Both the position numbers and the translations under genes were made by a program. From positions 1-64,000 of the forward strand of contig JAKEHY010000017.1 of the NCBI GenBank assembly GCA_022614805.1: a DNA stretch of 64,000 bases, given 5' to 3'. The stretch's first letter is position 1. Each line of letters begins with the position of its first letter. Of this stretch, positions 39,773 through 49,840 are shown piece after piece. Source of the stretch: Candidatus Zixiibacteriota bacterium (GTDB lineage Bacteria; Zixibacteria; MSB-5A5; DSPP01). The notes beneath the pieces were generated by a model that had not been told where the DNA came from, did not search any database, and saw nothing but the letters and a program-made list of their open reading frames with translations.

Positions 39773-42700
39773 ATGCGGTTAAACCGGAACTCGCAAACAG
39801 GGGTTTCGTTCAAGAACCGCCTTTTTGTTAGGGCCTCCAAAAGCCCAAAGCGAACCGGTGGGTCCGCTATTTGCGCGGTCCTGTTTGCCACATTTATCCT
39901 CCTCTCTTTCACCCCCTCTTTTGCGCTGGGTGCCACGGTGGTAACCGACAAATCGGACTACGCACCCGGCGATACGGCTTGGATAATCGGCAACGGCTTT
40001 GGAGCCGGCGAATGGGTGACTGTTCAAGTAACCCATATAGGTGGTGATTCCTGCGGTTTTTGCGGGAATGAACCGTGGACGGTTTTAAGTTCCGCATCAG
40101 GGAGTTTTGTCACTTCTTACCTTGTCACCGAAGGGGATATAGGCGAGAGTCTTTTGGTGGCGGCCACTGGCCAGACTTCAGGTTTGACTGCCACCACAAC
40201 TTTCACCGACCATAACGCCGTTCTCACCATTACCAGCAATATTCCCGGAACGTTATGCCCGGGGAGCACTTTGCAGGTTTGTGCGAATTTGGTTCAGAAA
40301 TGTGCCGGGGGCGGCACCGCGCCTTTACCGGGAAGGGAGCTACTATTTTATGTCAATCCCGGCAACTGCGGGGTGAACGTCGGCCAGAACGCCAACGACT
40401 CGGTCCTGACGGATGCCGCCGGCAACGCTTGTGCCACGTTGACCATCCCTACCACCCCCGGCGCCTATTCCATCCGGGTAAAGTTTCGCGGCGAGGACAA
40501 ACCCTCCCCCTGCCCCAATCCGGGAAACAGTGCCTGTAATCCCAACGACCCCAGCTACACCAAACGTTGCGTGAAACTCTCTTCTTCCAACGAATGCAAA
40601 ACGACCGCCGTGCTCTCGTCTTGTTGCACGCCGCCGGTAATAACCTGCCCGGCCAACATCGTGAAGAACAACGATGCCGGCCAATGCACGGCGGCGGCCA
40701 GCTTTTCCGCAACGGTCACCGGAGGCTGCGGCCCAATAACCGTGGCTTGCACACCTCCTTCCGGTTCAACTTTTCCGGTCGGCACGACCGTGGTTACCTG
40801 CACCGCCACGAATTCGGCCGGCCAGAAAGATACCTGTCAGTTTACGGTCAGAGTAAACGACATCCAGAACCCATCCATAAGCTGTCCGGCGAATATTACC
40901 AAAAGCAATGACCCCGGCCAGTGCGGCGCGGCGGCAAGCTATACGGTCACCGCCGCGGACAACTGCCTTGGCGCAACGGTAACCTGCAACCCGCCTTCCG
41001 GCTCCTTCTTCCCGATTGGCACGACAACCGTAACCTGCACGGCGGCGGATGCCGCCGGTAATCAAGCCAACTGCAGCTTTACTGTCACGGTTAACGACAC
41101 CGAAAATCCAACTATTAGCTGTCCACCCAATATTGTAAAAGGCAACGACCCCAGCCATTGCGATACAATGGTAACTTATACGGCAATAGCCACCGACAAC
41201 TGCCCGGGGGTCAGCTATGTTTGTTCACCTCCCTCCGGCTCCTCCTTCCCGGTTGGCACTACTGCCGTGACCTGCACGGCGACCGACGCCGTTGGCAATC
41301 AGTCCACCTGTCAGTTCACGGTTACGGTCACCGACGTACAAGGCCCGACCATCGTCTGTTCGCCGAATATCGTAACCGGCACCGACCCTGGGGCCTGCAA
41401 TGCGGTGGTCACATACACAGTTACGGCTTCCAACGGCTGTCCCGGAGTTACCCTCGTTTGCAGTCCACCTTCCGGCTCGACTTTTCCGAAAGGAGTTACC
41501 ACAGTCAACTGCACGGCCACGGACGTGGGCGGTAATCAGGCCAGTTGTCAGTTCACAGTCACGGTCAACGACACCGAACCGCCTGCCTTGACATGCCCTG
41601 CTAACGTAATTACCAACAACGACCCTGGGCGGTGCGACAAGAGAGTTACATATTTTGACTCACCCACAACGGATAATTGCGACGGGACTGTGCCCGTATT
41701 TTGCACTCCACCGCCCGCCACGATTTTCCCCGTGGGGGTCACGACAGTTACTTGCAGAGTCGCCGATGCCGCCGGCAACAAGGACAGCTGCCAGTTCACG
41801 GTGGCGGTCAACGACAACCAGCCGCCGGTGGCTTCCTGCCCGGCGGATATCACCACGAACGCCACCGGGGGAGGAAATTGCACCGCGGTGGTCAATTACA
41901 ACGCCAACGTCAGCGACAACTGTGCGGGCGCCACAATTGCCTGCACGCCGCCTTCCGGTTCGACTTTCCCAAGCGGCACTACCTTAGTCACCTGCATCGC
42001 TACGGACGCTTCCGGTAACAAGGATACCTGTGAGTTCAATGTAAACGTAGAGGATAACATACCGCCGGCGGTTACCTGCCCGGCGAACATCACCACAAAC
42101 ACCGCCCCCGGCCAGTGCGCCGCCAATGTGAGCTACACGGCCAACGCCACCGACAACTGCCCCGGGGTTGGCGTGGCCTGCACGCCCCCTTCCGGTTCCA
42201 GCTTCCCTAAAGGAACCTCCACAGTCACCTGCATTGCCACCGATGCAGGAGGACGGAAGGACACCTGCCAGTTTATGGTGACGGTGAATGATACCGAACC
42301 GCCCACAGTGCACTGCCCTAACGACGTTACAGTCGACAACGCTCCCGGACAATGCGGGAAAAATTCAAATTTTGGCGCTACCGCCACCGATAATTGTCCC
42401 GGCATTACCACTGTCGCCTGCACTCCGCCCCTCGGCACTTTCTTGCCGGTAGGGGTCACAACCATCATCTGTATTGCTACCGATGCTTCGGGAAACAAGG
42501 ATACCTGCCAGTTCACGTTCACGGTAAGAGACAACGAAAAGCCAGTGATTTCCTGCCCGGCCAATATGACCGTTTCCCATTCCCCGGGGAACTGCAGCAA
42601 CGTGGTGGATTATCCACCTCCGACAGTTAGTGACAATTGTGTCGGCGAAGGAACGTTTGTCAACTGCACGCCGCCGCCGGGTTCGGCCTTCCCGTTTGGA

Positions 42701-44887
42701 ACCACGACGGTTACCTGCGTGGCCACTGATGGGGCGGGGAACAAGGACAGCTGCAGTTTCACCGTTACGATTACCAATCAGCCGCCGACTATCACCGTCC
42801 GGGACAGCAGCGTTTCCGACTGCCCGGGCAACGAGATTTGCCTGCCGGTTTCCGCTTCCGACCCGGATGCGGGGGACATCCTTACCGTGGAAAAAGTTTC
42901 CGGCCCCGGCACCTTTGCGACGGTGACCGGAGCGACGCCGATAAATGCCCAGTTCTGTTTCACCCCGTCTGCCAATGAAATTTTTCAATTCGTTTTCAAG
43001 GTGACCAATTCCTGCGGAGCGACGGATTACGACACCGCCATGGTTGACGTTAACTGCCTGCCGCCAACTCCGCCGGCAGCCCCCACCCCCTTATCTCCAG
43101 CAGACGGGGCGACCAACGTAGCGGTTCCTGTGACCCTCTCTTGGAATCCATCGTCGGGCGGCGCTTTCCATCCCGTTCAAGCGTCGGATGCCACGACCTT
43201 TTGCGTGCAAGTGTCGACGAGCCCGGCTTTTGCCACGTTTGTATATAATCAATGCGGTCTTACGTCAACCTCGGTAGTCATCTCCGGCCTCGCCCCCGGC
43301 ACCACATACTACTGGCGGGTGAACGCAACCAATGCGGGCGGCACCAGCAACTGGTCGCCGGTCTGGAGCTTTACAACGGCAGCCGGGTCGCCGTCAGAGA
43401 CTTGTCTTTCGCTGGTCATCAATACCGTAACGGCCTTTTTAGGTTCAGACGTGGAAGTCCCGATTGTCAACCCGGCCCAATTCGTGGACTCTTCCACGTT
43501 GCCGAATCCTTCCGGCATCGGCGCTTTCTCCTTCTTGGTTTCCTATGACTGCGCCTGCCTGCAATTCCTCTCCGCCCGCAAAGGGGAGCTTTTGGAACGG
43601 CAGGGATGGGAGTTCTTCACCTTCCGCATCACCGCCGGCTCCACCTGCCTCATACGGGTCGTGGCCATAGCCGACATCAACAACGGCGCCGCCCATCCGA
43701 ACCTGACCCGTGAGAATCAGGGCCAGTGGGCGGTTCTGAAATTCCGGGCTACCAGCGACCGCAGCCTGGGCGGACAGTTCTGCCCGGTGAACTGGTACTG
43801 GTTCGACTGCGCCGACAATTCGGTTTCCGACTCAACCGGCAACCAGTTGTGGGTAGTGAAGGAACTTACCAACATCGACGGCACCTCCATTGACCTTAAT
43901 ACCGCTTTCCCGAACAACGTCGCCAATTGCGACCAGTTCTCCAGCGGGCCGGGTACACCCTCCCCCAAAAAGAAACTTTGCTTCCGCAATGGAGGGGTCT
44001 ACCTGCCGGTTGACCAGGGTGCTCAAGTTGTCCGCGGTGACCTGAACCTTAACGGCTTGCCGTATGAACCGGGGGACGCCAACCTGTATGAGAACTACTT
44101 CATCTACGGGCCGAGCGTTTGGAATTCGGATCCGGCCCTGCGCCAACTCCAGATTAACTCTTCCGACATCAACGGGGACAGTCAGGTTCTGACCGTGGCC
44201 GACCTGGTGATGTTGATTCGCATTCTCACCAACGATGCCGCCCCGCTGCCGAAACTCAACCCCGGCACATCGGCGGTGAGTTTAAGCTGGCAGGTGAGTG
44301 GAAGCGAGTTAGAAATCACTACCGCCTGTGCCACCGAACTGGGCGGGTTGTACCTCCGCTTCAAGTATTCCGGCAGGGCGGAAAAACAGGCCCAACTTTT
44401 AACCCCGGCGGAAGGAATGGTGCCGAGGGTCGGAAACGAAGCCGGCGAGCTGCGAATTTTAATCGGCCCCGACCGGAAAGGGGCCCGGCTGCCGGCGGGA
44501 GAAGTCAGTTTCACTCTTCCGCTGGAAGGGAAAGCCGAGCTTGTTGAGGCCCAGGCCTCCAGCTACCAGGGGCAGAGCCTGCCGGTGATGACCCAGAGGG
44601 CGTTGGTGCCCGCGCAATTTGCCCTCTCGCAGAATTATCCGAATCCATTCAATCCAAAAACAAGCTTTACTTTGTCAATGCCGGCCGCCGGGCACTACAA
44701 GATTACGATTTACAACCTGTTGGGGGAGGCCGTGCGGGTCTTTGAAGGAGAGGCCGCCGCCAGCCGTCAAATTTTCACCTGGGATGGCACGGACAGGCGG
44801 GGTCGGGCGGTTTCTTCCGGGATTTATTTCTATAAAGCGGAAATTGGAAATCAGGTGATAACCAAAAAGATGATGCTCATTAGATAG
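39773..44887 (+). CDS. Giant secreted protein with nine HYR repeats, cohesin- and dockerin-like parts and type IX sorting domain
   Basis: The 1704-residue exoprotein starts with an unusually long signal peptide (about residues 1-53, hydrophobic part ICAVLFATFILLSFTPSF). After an N-terminal beta domain come nine HYR repeats of about 78-81 residues (about 286-1002), each with CPAN(I/V), an internal DNC, FPxGTTxVTC and a C(Q/S)F(T)VTV end. Then follow a cadherin-like stretch, an FN3-like domain (about 1096-1203), a cohesin-like beta domain, a dockerin-like pair (GDLNLNGLPYEPGDANLYEN and SSDINGDSQVLTVADLVMLI) and the C-terminal sorting domain (from about 1616, FALSQNYPNPFNPKTSF to the end). The ATG at 39773 has GGAGGGG. 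A surface adhesion or scaffold role is inferred from the domains. Confidence 0.93.
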   Translation: MRLNRNSQTGVSFKNRLFVRASKSPKRTGGSAICAVLFATFILLSFTPSFALGATVVTDKSDYAPGDTAWIIGNGFGAGEWVTVQVTHIGGDSCGFCGNEPWTVLSSASGSFVTSYLVTEGDIGESLLVAATGQTSGLTATTTFTDHNAVLTITSNIPGTLCPGSTLQVCANLVQKCAGGGTAPLPGRELLFYVNPGNCGVNVGQNANDSVLTDAAGNACATLTIPTTPGAYSIRVKFRGEDKPSPCPNPGNSACNPNDPSYTKRCVKLSSSNECKTTAVLSSCCTPPVITCPANIVKNNDAGQCTAAASFSATVTGGCGPITVACTPPSGSTFPVGTTVVTCTATNSAGQKDTCQFTVRVNDIQNPSISCPANITKSNDPGQCGAAASYTVTAADNCLGATVTCNPPSGSFFPIGTTTVTCTAADAAGNQANCSFTVTVNDTENPTISCPPNIVKGNDPSHCDTMVTYTAIATDNCPGVSYVCSPPSGSSFPVGTTAVTCTATDAVGNQSTCQFTVTVTDVQGPTIVCSPNIVTGTDPGACNAVVTYTVTASNGCPGVTLVCSPPSGSTFPKGVTTVNCTATDVGGNQASCQFTVTVNDTEPPALTCPANVITNNDPGRCDKRVTYFDSPTTDNCDGTVPVFCTPPPATIFPVGVTTVTCRVADAAGNKDSCQFTVAVNDNQPPVASCPADITTNATGGGNCTAVVNYNANVSDNCAGATIACTPPSGSTFPSGTTLVTCIATDASGNKDTCEFNVNVEDNIPPAVTCPANITTNTAPGQCAANVSYTANATDNCPGVGVACTPPSGSSFPKGTSTVTCIATDAGGRKDTCQFMVTVNDTEPPTVHCPNDVTVDNAPGQCGKNSNFGATATDNCPGITTVACTPPLGTFLPVGVTTIICIATDASGNKDTCQFTFTVRDNEKPVISCPANMTVSHSPGNCSNVVDYPPPTVSDNCVGEGTFVNCTPPPGSAFPFGTTTVTCVATDGAGNKDSCSFTVTITNQPPTITVRDSSVSDCPGNEICLPVSASDPDAGDILTVEKVSGPGTFATVTGATPINAQFCFTPSANEIFQFVFKVTNSCGATDYDTAMVDVNCLPPTPPAAPTPLSPADGATNVAVPVTLSWNPSSGGAFHPVQASDATTFCVQVSTSPAFATFVYNQCGLTSTSVVISGLAPGTTYYWRVNATNAGGTSNWSPVWSFTTAAGSPSETCLSLVINTVTAFLGSDVEVPIVNPAQFVDSSTLPNPSGIGAFSFLVSYDCACLQFLSARKGELLERQGWEFFTFRITAGSTCLIRVVAIADINNGAAHPNLTRENQGQWAVLKFRATSDRSLGGQFCPVNWYWFDCADNSVSDSTGNQLWVVKELTNIDGTSIDLNTAFPNNVANCDQFSSGPGTPSPKKKLCFRNGGVYLPVDQGAQVVRGDLNLNGLPYEPGDANLYENYFIYGPSVWNSDPALRQLQINSSDINGDSQVLTVADLVMLIRILTNDAAPLPKLNPGTSAVSLSWQVSGSELEITTACATELGGLYLRFKYSGRAEKQAQLLTPAEGMVPRVGNEAGELRILIGPDRKGARLPAGEVSFTLPLEGKAELVEAQASSYQGQSLPVMTQRALVPAQFALSQNYPNPFNPKTSFTLSMPAAGHYKITIYNLLGEAVRVFEGEAAASRQIFTWDGTDRRGRAVSSGIYFYKAEIGNQVITKKMMLIR
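40630..42780 (+). repeat. Nine tandem HYR-coding repeats
   Basis: Nine in-frame units of roughly 235-245 bases encode HYR domains. Recurrent coding motifs (for example for PPSGSTFPxGTT and TVND) are conserved but not identical, so the units have diverged and are not a recent expansion. Confidence 0.85.
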
Positions 44888-44964
44888 TTTCCGGTTAAAG
44901 GACCTGGGTGTCCTCCCCTGCACGATTTCTTCGAAGGGTGGTACGGGAGGCTCAGGATAAGGTG

Positions 44965-45000
44965 GCCCGTTCCGGAAAACGGAACGGGCTGCTTTATTTT
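44965..45000 (+). terminator. Strong terminator after the HYR gene
   Basis: A perfect 10-base stem (GCCCGTTCCG/CGGAACGGGC) with a 5-base loop is followed by a T-rich tail (TGCTTTATTTT). Confidence 0.8.
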
Positions 45001-45029
45001 GGTCCGGACTGTAGTATATTATGCCAAGA

Positions 45030-45051
45030 CGGCTCCCGAAGAAGGGAGCCG
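45030..45051 (+). other. Hairpin just upstream of the ribosome-binding site
   Basis: CGGCTCCC/GGGAGCCG with a 6-base loop lies 10 bases before the GAGGAG site of the gene at 45070. It may protect the mRNA or modulate translation. Confidence 0.5.
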
Positions 45052-45069
45052 GTAACGTGAGGAGTTTGT

Positions 45070-45963
45070 ATGAAGCGACCGATTTTTGCCGAAACCGTTC
45101 CCGCAAGAGCGGTTCTTTTTTTGATGCTGACCGCTGCTCTTTTTGCCGTTCCGGCAAAGCCTCTCTCGGCCTCCGAGTTTCAGCCCGAGGGCTTGCCAGA
45201 AAACCAGATGAAAATCGGTTCGACAACGGGCGCCCCTGGTGATTTGGTGAGCGTCCCCGTGTCGATACGGAATACCGTGCCGGTGGGGCTTTTGTATATG
45301 CGGATTAGCTATGCGATGAACTTCGGCCAGTATTTTGTTGCGTTTCGCGCCTTCCGGCCGGCTCCGCGGACTGTCATCTGGGAGTATTTTGACTCGGACA
45401 GCGACACGTTCCCCGGGCCCGGACAAATTCACATCAGCGGCGTAACGGATCCAAACTATCCGATGCAGCCGGACAGCACCCCGGTGTGCTATCTTGACTT
45501 TGAAATCATCGACCAACCGGTTCCCCCGAACGTTATTATTCCCATCTGCTTCGAGTTCCGGGATTCCATCGACAACACGATGTACGATTCGACCGGCGAT
45601 TGGATTGATTCCAGTGAGATAGATTACGTCTGCGGCAGCATCACCATACTCCCGACCGGCGTGCAAAATCCAAAGGGGGGGCGGCCCCGGGGTTTCGAGT
45701 TGGGCCAGAACTATCCCAACCCGTTCAATTCGTCAACCAGTTTTACCCTCACCTTGTCAAAATCGGGACCGTATACGGTTCAAATCTACAATCTTGCCGG
45801 TCAGCGGGTGAAAAGCTTCGAAGGGGAAGCCCCGGCCGGGAGGAAAACCCTTAGCTGGGATGGAACGGACCAAAACGGCGCTCCCGTGTCATCCGGGATT
45901 TATTTTTACAAGGCGGTGGCAGGGGGCTTTTCGTCAACCAAAAAAATGATTTTGGTAAAATAG
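45070..45963 (+). CDS. Secreted cohesin-like protein with type IX sorting domain
   Basis: The 297-residue protein has a signal peptide (LFLMLTAALFAVPAKPLSA). A cohesin-like beta domain follows (KIGSTTGAPGDLVSVPVSIR, LLYMRISYAMNFG, PVCYLDFEII). The C-terminal sorting domain runs from about residue 209 (FELGQNYPNPFNSSTSF, IYNLAGQRVKSFEGE, SSGIYFYKAVAGG, KKMILVK). GAGGAG precedes the ATG. A cohesin-like module here and dockerins in the two large exoproteins might pair as a surface complex; this is inference. Relation to classical cohesins is weak. Confidence 0.85.
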   Translation: MKRPIFAETVPARAVLFLMLTAALFAVPAKPLSASEFQPEGLPENQMKIGSTTGAPGDLVSVPVSIRNTVPVGLLYMRISYAMNFGQYFVAFRAFRPAPRTVIWEYFDSDSDTFPGPGQIHISGVTDPNYPMQPDSTPVCYLDFEIIDQPVPPNVIIPICFEFRDSIDNTMYDSTGDWIDSSEIDYVCGSITILPTGVQNPKGGRPRGFELGQNYPNPFNSSTSFTLTLSKSGPYTVQIYNLAGQRVKSFEGEAPAGRKTLSWDGTDQNGAPVSSGIYFYKAVAGGFSSTKKMILVK

Positions 45964-46237
45964 CCATTATCCGAAAAGGCGAATGAGCTGAAGTAGGCCT
46001 TCGAATCGAGTTTCAGCTCAACCGAAAAGAACGGGGAACTGTGGAGAAAACCCCGCACTTTAAGCGACAACTTGCATTTTACAAAACCGAGTGCGGGTCA
46101 GATACGACGGGTGAATTTAGAGGGCCGGGTATCTCTCTGCCGTTAAACGGGTTGCAACTCGGGCCGCCGGCTTCTTCCCTGACCCAAAATTTCTGTTCCC
46201 CGGTATCGAAATTGCATTTATCCAGAGGGTAAAACAG

Positions 46238-46278
46238 TAAAAAACGGCCGGTTCTTCCAAGAAAAAAAAGAGCCGGCC
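46238..46278 (-). terminator. Terminator of the leftward membrane-protein gene
   Basis: On the minus strand a 9-base stem (one wobble) of GAGCCGGCC-type arms is followed by GTTTTTT. Confidence 0.6.
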
Positions 46279-46289
46279 GGATAAAGTCG

Positions 46290-46322
46290 CCGGAGGGTAA
46301 GTCGGCCCCCTCCGGTTTTTTT
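46290..46322 (+). terminator. Terminator, plus strand
   Basis: A perfect 8-base CCGGAGGG/CCCTCCGG stem is followed by seven T residues. It can end any transcript reading out of the 45 kb gene. Confidence 0.75.
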
Positions 46323-46359
46323 ATTCCTTGCTGGGTGATTCCGCTTCTCCGTCGGCAGG

Positions 46360-46806
46360 CTAAGTTCCTCCCATTTCTTGAGAATGGTGGATTTTACCTC
46401 CCAAATTGGAGGTTTTGGCGGTGAGGATAGCAACGCTTATGGCCAGGACTACAACCGTTAACAAAAAACCAACCGGCAGTTTTTCCCGGCGGCCGAAGAG
46501 GGCGAAACCCATAAGGGAGGCGAGGGACAAAACTTCGATAAAAATCAAAGTGACGATGGCCGAGTCCTCATGCGCTTCAATGGCCTCGTGCGAGACTCCC
46601 GGGAATTTTTCGACGATCTCCTCGGCCTCGTTTCCGGAGAGATAAACGGGAATGGAAACAAGCCCCACAAAAACAAACAAAATCAGGGCCGTTTTCTGCA
46701 CGGCCGATTTTTTTCCCATCCAGCCCAGAAGCAAAACCAGAAAAGCCATAAAAGTCCCGACCACGGGGAAGTGGTTGATAATCAGGTGCAGGTAAGCGGG
46801 GTTCAT
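46360..46806 (-). CDS. Small membrane protein, DUF2231-like
   Basis: The 148-residue protein has four membrane spans. The start MNPAYLHLIINHFPVVGTFM resembles the LHLxxxHFPxxL opening of DUF2231-like membrane proteins, which carry histidines that might bind haem. Further histidines (SHEAIEAHED and the C-terminal GGKIHHSQEM) are on loops. AAGGAGAGACG precedes the ATG. It lies about 90 bases downstream of the pyr operon in the opposite reading sense to the terminators, and its role is unknown. Confidence 0.78.
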   Translation of the reverse strand: MNPAYLHLIINHFPVVGTFMAFLVLLLGWMGKKSAVQKTALILFVFVGLVSIPVYLSGNEAEEIVEKFPGVSHEAIEAHEDSAIVTLIFIEVLSLASLMGFALFGRREKLPVGFLLTVVVLAISVAILTAKTSNLGGKIHHSQEMGGT

Positions 46807-46895
46807 CGTCTCTCCTTCCGTCGAAAACTTTGCTTATTTTATCCGGGGCAGGGGCCCCGGGCTACCCGGTGAATAGTAAGGTAAAAGCTAAAAGA

Positions 46896-48314
46896 CTATT
46901 TTCTTTTTTTCTGTTTTTTTCTTTCAGCAACCTGCAACTTGATTTTGTCCTGCGGGGACAGCCCGACCACTTCCAATTTTGACTCAACGGGATAAACCAC
47001 TTTTCCGGCGAGGAGGGTAGAGGTGACTTTTCCTTTGAAACCCCAACCGTCAAAGGGGGAATTGATGGATTTGGAAAAGCCTTCGCTGGCGCGATACGTC
47101 CAACTCTGCCCGGGATCGAAGATGATGATATCGGCGGGGTGACCGATTTTCAATTGACCTCCCGGAAGACCAAAAACCTGGGCCGGGGCCGAAGTCAGTT
47201 TTTCGACGGCCTGTGCTAAAGATAAATATCCCTTGGCGACGATTTCGGTCATAACGATACCGAAAGCGGTCTCCAAGCCAATCATCCCGTTTGGAGCGGC
47301 ATCGAACTCCACCTCTTTTTCTTCACGGGAGTGGGGCGCGTGGTCGGTGGCAATGGCGTCGATGGTGCCGTCGACTAAACCCTCGCGCAGCGCCTCCACA
47401 TCTTTACGCGAACGCAGCGGAGGATTGACCCGCAAATTGGGATTGAAACTTTTTTTAATTTCTTCGTCAGTCAAGGTCAAATGATGCGGCGTCACTTCGC
47501 AGGTGACCGGCAGTTTTTTCTTTTTGGCCTGGCGTACCAACTCCAATGCCCCGGCGGTGGAAATATGGGCGACGTGCAGCCGTCCGCCGAAGGTTTCCAA
47601 CAATTTCAAATCCCGGGCGACAATGACCTCCTCCGCCGCCGCCGGAATGCCACGCATTCCCAAAATGGTGGAGACAAACCCTTCGTGCATTAGGCCGCCA
47701 AAAGAGAGGTTCGTATCTTCCGCATGCTGGACGATTGGAATGCCGAACATCCGGGAGTACTCGAAAGCCAGGCGCATTACGGAAGCGTCCATCACCGGCG
47801 AGCCGTCGTCGGTGACGGCGACCGCTCCGGCGGCGACGATGTCGCCAATTTCAGCAATCCGTTCCCCCTTGCGTCCCTGGGTGATGCAGCCCAGCGGATA
47901 TACCCGGGCGAAGCCGGCTTTGGCCTGTTCCAGAACAAAGCGGATATTCTCCTGATTATCCAGAGGGGGGTCGGTGTTGGGCATACAGCAGACGGAAGTG
48001 AAGCCTCCTGCGGCGGCGGCCTTTGTCCCGGTGGCAACCGTTTCCTCATCCTCCCGACCCGGCTCGCGAAGATGGACGTGCAGGTCTATGAAGCCGGGGG
48101 AAACCACCTGGCCGGACGCGTCCATCACTTTATGCGAACCCACCGATTGAATGGACTTTTTTGAAAGCAGCTTGTTAAACTCGATGCGGACAATTTTTCC
48201 ATTTTCAATGTAGAGATCCCCGGTTTTATCGATGCTGGCGGTGGGGTCAATGATGCGGCCTCCGGCAATTACCGCCGGAACCCGGGGGAATCCTTCTTCC
48301 TTCTTCTTAGGCAA
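46896..48314 (-). CDS. pyrC: Dihydroorotase
   Basis: It catalyses the third step of pyrimidine synthesis, cyclising carbamoyl aspartate to dihydroorotate. The 472-residue class I enzyme has the zinc-binding HVH in [18 protein letters not shown], the carboxylate region [19 protein letters not shown]-type histidines, [10 protein letters not shown] and the [12 protein letters not shown] motif. The gene overlaps pyrB by 8 bases and uses a TTG start. A charged C-terminal tail (ERKKQKKRK) is longer than usual. It is the last gene of pyrR-pyrB-pyrC. Confidence 0.95.
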   Translation of the reverse strand: MPKKKEEGFPRVPAVIAGGRIIDPTASIDKTGDLYIENGKIVRIEFNKLLSKKSIQSVGSHKVMDASGQVVSPGFIDLHVHLREPGREDEETVATGTKAAAAGGFTSVCCMPNTDPPLDNQENIRFVLEQAKAGFARVYPLGCITQGRKGERIAEIGDIVAAGAVAVTDDGSPVMDASVMRLAFEYSRMFGIPIVQHAEDTNLSFGGLMHEGFVSTILGMRGIPAAAEEVIVARDLKLLETFGGRLHVAHISTAGALELVRQAKKKKLPVTCEVTPHHLTLTDEEIKKSFNPNLRVNPPLRSRKDVEALREGLVDGTIDAIATDHAPHSREEKEVEFDAAPNGMIGLETAFGIVMTEIVAKGYLSLAQAVEKLTSAPAQVFGLPGGQLKIGHPADIIIFDPGQSWTYRASEGFSKSINSPFDGWGFKGKVTSTLLAGKVVYPVESKLEVVGLSPQDKIKLQVAERKKQKKRK

Positions 48315-49245
48315 CCGCTTCCTCCTGTTGTCCGGAAAGGAGGTACAAAACCGCCATCCGCACGGCGACCCCGTTGGTGACCTGCGCCAAAATCACCGAC
48401 TCCGGAGAATCGGCCACTTCCGGAGTGATTTCCACCCCCCGGTTAATCGGGCCGGGGTGCATAATCGTATAGTTTTTGTTCAAGAGCGTCAGCCGCTCCC
48501 GGGTGATGCCGAAAAGACGGGAGTATTCCCGCAGGGTGGGCAGAAAACCCCGCTCCTGACGCTCCAGCTGCAGGCGCAAAACGTTGACCACGTCGGCGCC
48601 CCAGAGGGCCTTGTTCAAATCGGTAAAAACTTCCACTCCCATTTTCTCGATTTCTGCCGGCAAAAGTGTGGAGGGAGCGCAGACCGAAACCGAAGCCCCC
48701 ATCGCTTTGAGTCCCCAGATATTGGAACGGGCCACCCGGCTGTGCTTGACGTCGCCAACGATGACCACCCGCAACCCTTCGACTTTGCCGTATTTTTCGC
48801 GGATGGTGTAGATATCCAGAAGTCCCTGGGTGGGATGCTCGTGGGCGCCGTCGCCGGCGTTGATAATGGAGGATTCGAGGCACCGGGTCAAAAAATACGG
48901 CACGCCGGAAGAGGCGTGGCGCACCACCACCATATCGATTTTCATCGCTTCCAGATTGCGCACAGTGTCCCGCAGGGTCTCTCCTTTTTTGACGGAGGAG
49001 CCGGAGGAGGAAAAATTAACCGTGTCGGCGGAAAGCCGCTTTTGGGCCAGTTCGAAGGAGATGCGGGTGCGGGTGGATGGTTCGTAGAACAGATTTACGA
49101 TGGTCAGCCCGCGCAGGGTGGGGACTTTCTTAATCGGCCGCTCCAGCACTTCTTTGAAGGTGACGGCGGTGTCCAAAACGAACTCGATTTCCTCACGAGT
49201 CATTCCTTCCAGCCCCAGCAAGTGCTTGTGAGCGAACTTCTTCAC
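48307..49245 (-). CDS. pyrB: Aspartate carbamoyltransferase catalytic subunit
   Basis: It condenses carbamoyl phosphate with aspartate. The 312-residue protein has the carbamoyl-phosphate loop [13 protein letters not shown], the [12 protein letters not shown] segment and [11 protein letters not shown]. The GTG start overlaps the pyrR stop (GTGA), showing translational coupling. No pyrI regulatory subunit is encoded here, as expected for the class B/C type. Regulation is probably through the PyrR leader. Confidence 0.95.
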   Translation of the reverse strand: MKKFAHKHLLGLEGMTREEIEFVLDTAVTFKEVLERPIKKVPTLRGLTIVNLFYEPSTRTRISFELAQKRLSADTVNFSSSGSSVKKGETLRDTVRNLEAMKIDMVVVRHASSGVPYFLTRCLESSIINAGDGAHEHPTQGLLDIYTIREKYGKVEGLRVVIVGDVKHSRVARSNIWGLKAMGASVSVCAPSTLLPAEIEKMGVEVFTDLNKALWGADVVNVLRLQLERQERGFLPTLREYSRLFGITRERLTLLNKNYTIMHPGPINRGVEITPEVADSPESVILAQVTNGVAVRMAVLYLLSGQQEEAVA

Positions 49246-49793
49246 TTTTTGGCTCTCTTTTTATCCCTAAGTGCAACCGAATCCTGCCGGTCGGTTTCCT
49301 TAACGCGAACCACCACTTCCTGCGAAAGGGAGGTGGGAATGTTTTTGCCGACGTAATCGGCCCGAATCGGCAACTCCCGGTGGCCGCGGTCGACCAAAAC
49401 GGCCAGTTGGACGGCTTTGGGGCGGCCGAAATCGACAAGCTCATCCAAGGCCGCGCGCACGGTGCGGCCGGTGAAAAGCACGTCATCCACCAGAATGATG
49501 ATTTTGTCGTCTATGGAGAAGGGCAGATTGGTTTTTTTAACTATCGGTCGGTCCGGGCGGGTCTCGATGTCATCCCGGTAGAAAGTAATGTCCATCTCTC
49601 CCACCGGAACTTTCAGACCCTCCAGTTCGGAAAGGAGTTGGGCCAACCTTCGAGCCAGATGGGCGCCGCGGGTCTGAATGCCGACAACCACCAAATTTTT
49701 GGCGCCGGCGTTGCGCTCGGCGATTTCGTGGGAAATCCGGGCCAAAACCCGCCCCAGTTGGCGTTCGTCTAAAATGAGGGTTTCTTTCTGCAT
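49242..49793 (-). CDS. pyrR: PyrR bifunctional regulator/uracil phosphoribosyltransferase
   Basis: PyrR binds pyr mRNA in response to UMP/UTP and can also convert uracil and PRPP to UMP. The 183-residue protein has the PRPP loop [18 protein letters not shown], the [11 protein letters not shown] helix and the final [18 protein letters not shown]. Its basic surface residues are typical. It is the first gene of the operon, with a PyrR-binding hairpin in its own leader. The C-terminus is lysine-rich (DKKRAKK). Confidence 0.95.
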   Translation of the reverse strand: MQKETLILDERQLGRVLARISHEIAERNAGAKNLVVVGIQTRGAHLARRLAQLLSELEGLKVPVGEMDITFYRDDIETRPDRPIVKKTNLPFSIDDKIIILVDDVLFTGRTVRAALDELVDFGRPKAVQLAVLVDRGHRELPIRADYVGKNIPTSLSQEVVVRVKETDRQDSVALRDKKRAKK

Positions 49794-49837
49794 CCTTGTC
49801 CTTTCCGGCCTCGCGGGACCGGTTTAAAGGAACCGGT
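49794..49837 (-). promoter_or_regulatory. PyrR-binding leader with alternative hairpins and possible anti-Shine-Dalgarno
   Basis: On the minus strand the leader has a hairpin CCGG-loop-CCGG (49822-49805) whose loop reads TCCCGCGAGG. This fits the PyrR-binding consensus UCCNGNGAGG. Its 5' arm overlaps an alternative upstream hairpin ACCGGTT/AACCGGT (49837-49818). The upstream loop contains TTCCTTT, complementary to the AAAGGA that precedes the pyrR ATG. No terminator T-run is present, so control is more likely at translation. The model is inferred from the sequence. Confidence 0.65.
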
Positions 49838-49840
49838 TGG

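Larger units (their letters stand above)
45964..46359. other. Intergenic region with convergent terminators
   Basis: No convincing gene. A GAGCTGAA/TTCAGCTC inverted repeat lies at about 45987-46018, and two terminator hairpins at 46238-46278 and 46290-46322 serve the genes on the two sides. The middle (46050-46230) shows nothing recognisable. Confidence 0.6.

Noticed and set aside
40630-42780. CRISPR-like repeat array
   Set aside because: The repeats are coding, in frame, about 240 bases long, and belong to HYR domains.
46041-46232. 63-codon plus-strand frame after the 45 kb gene
   Set aside because: No ribosome-binding site, no recognisable domain, and located between terminators.
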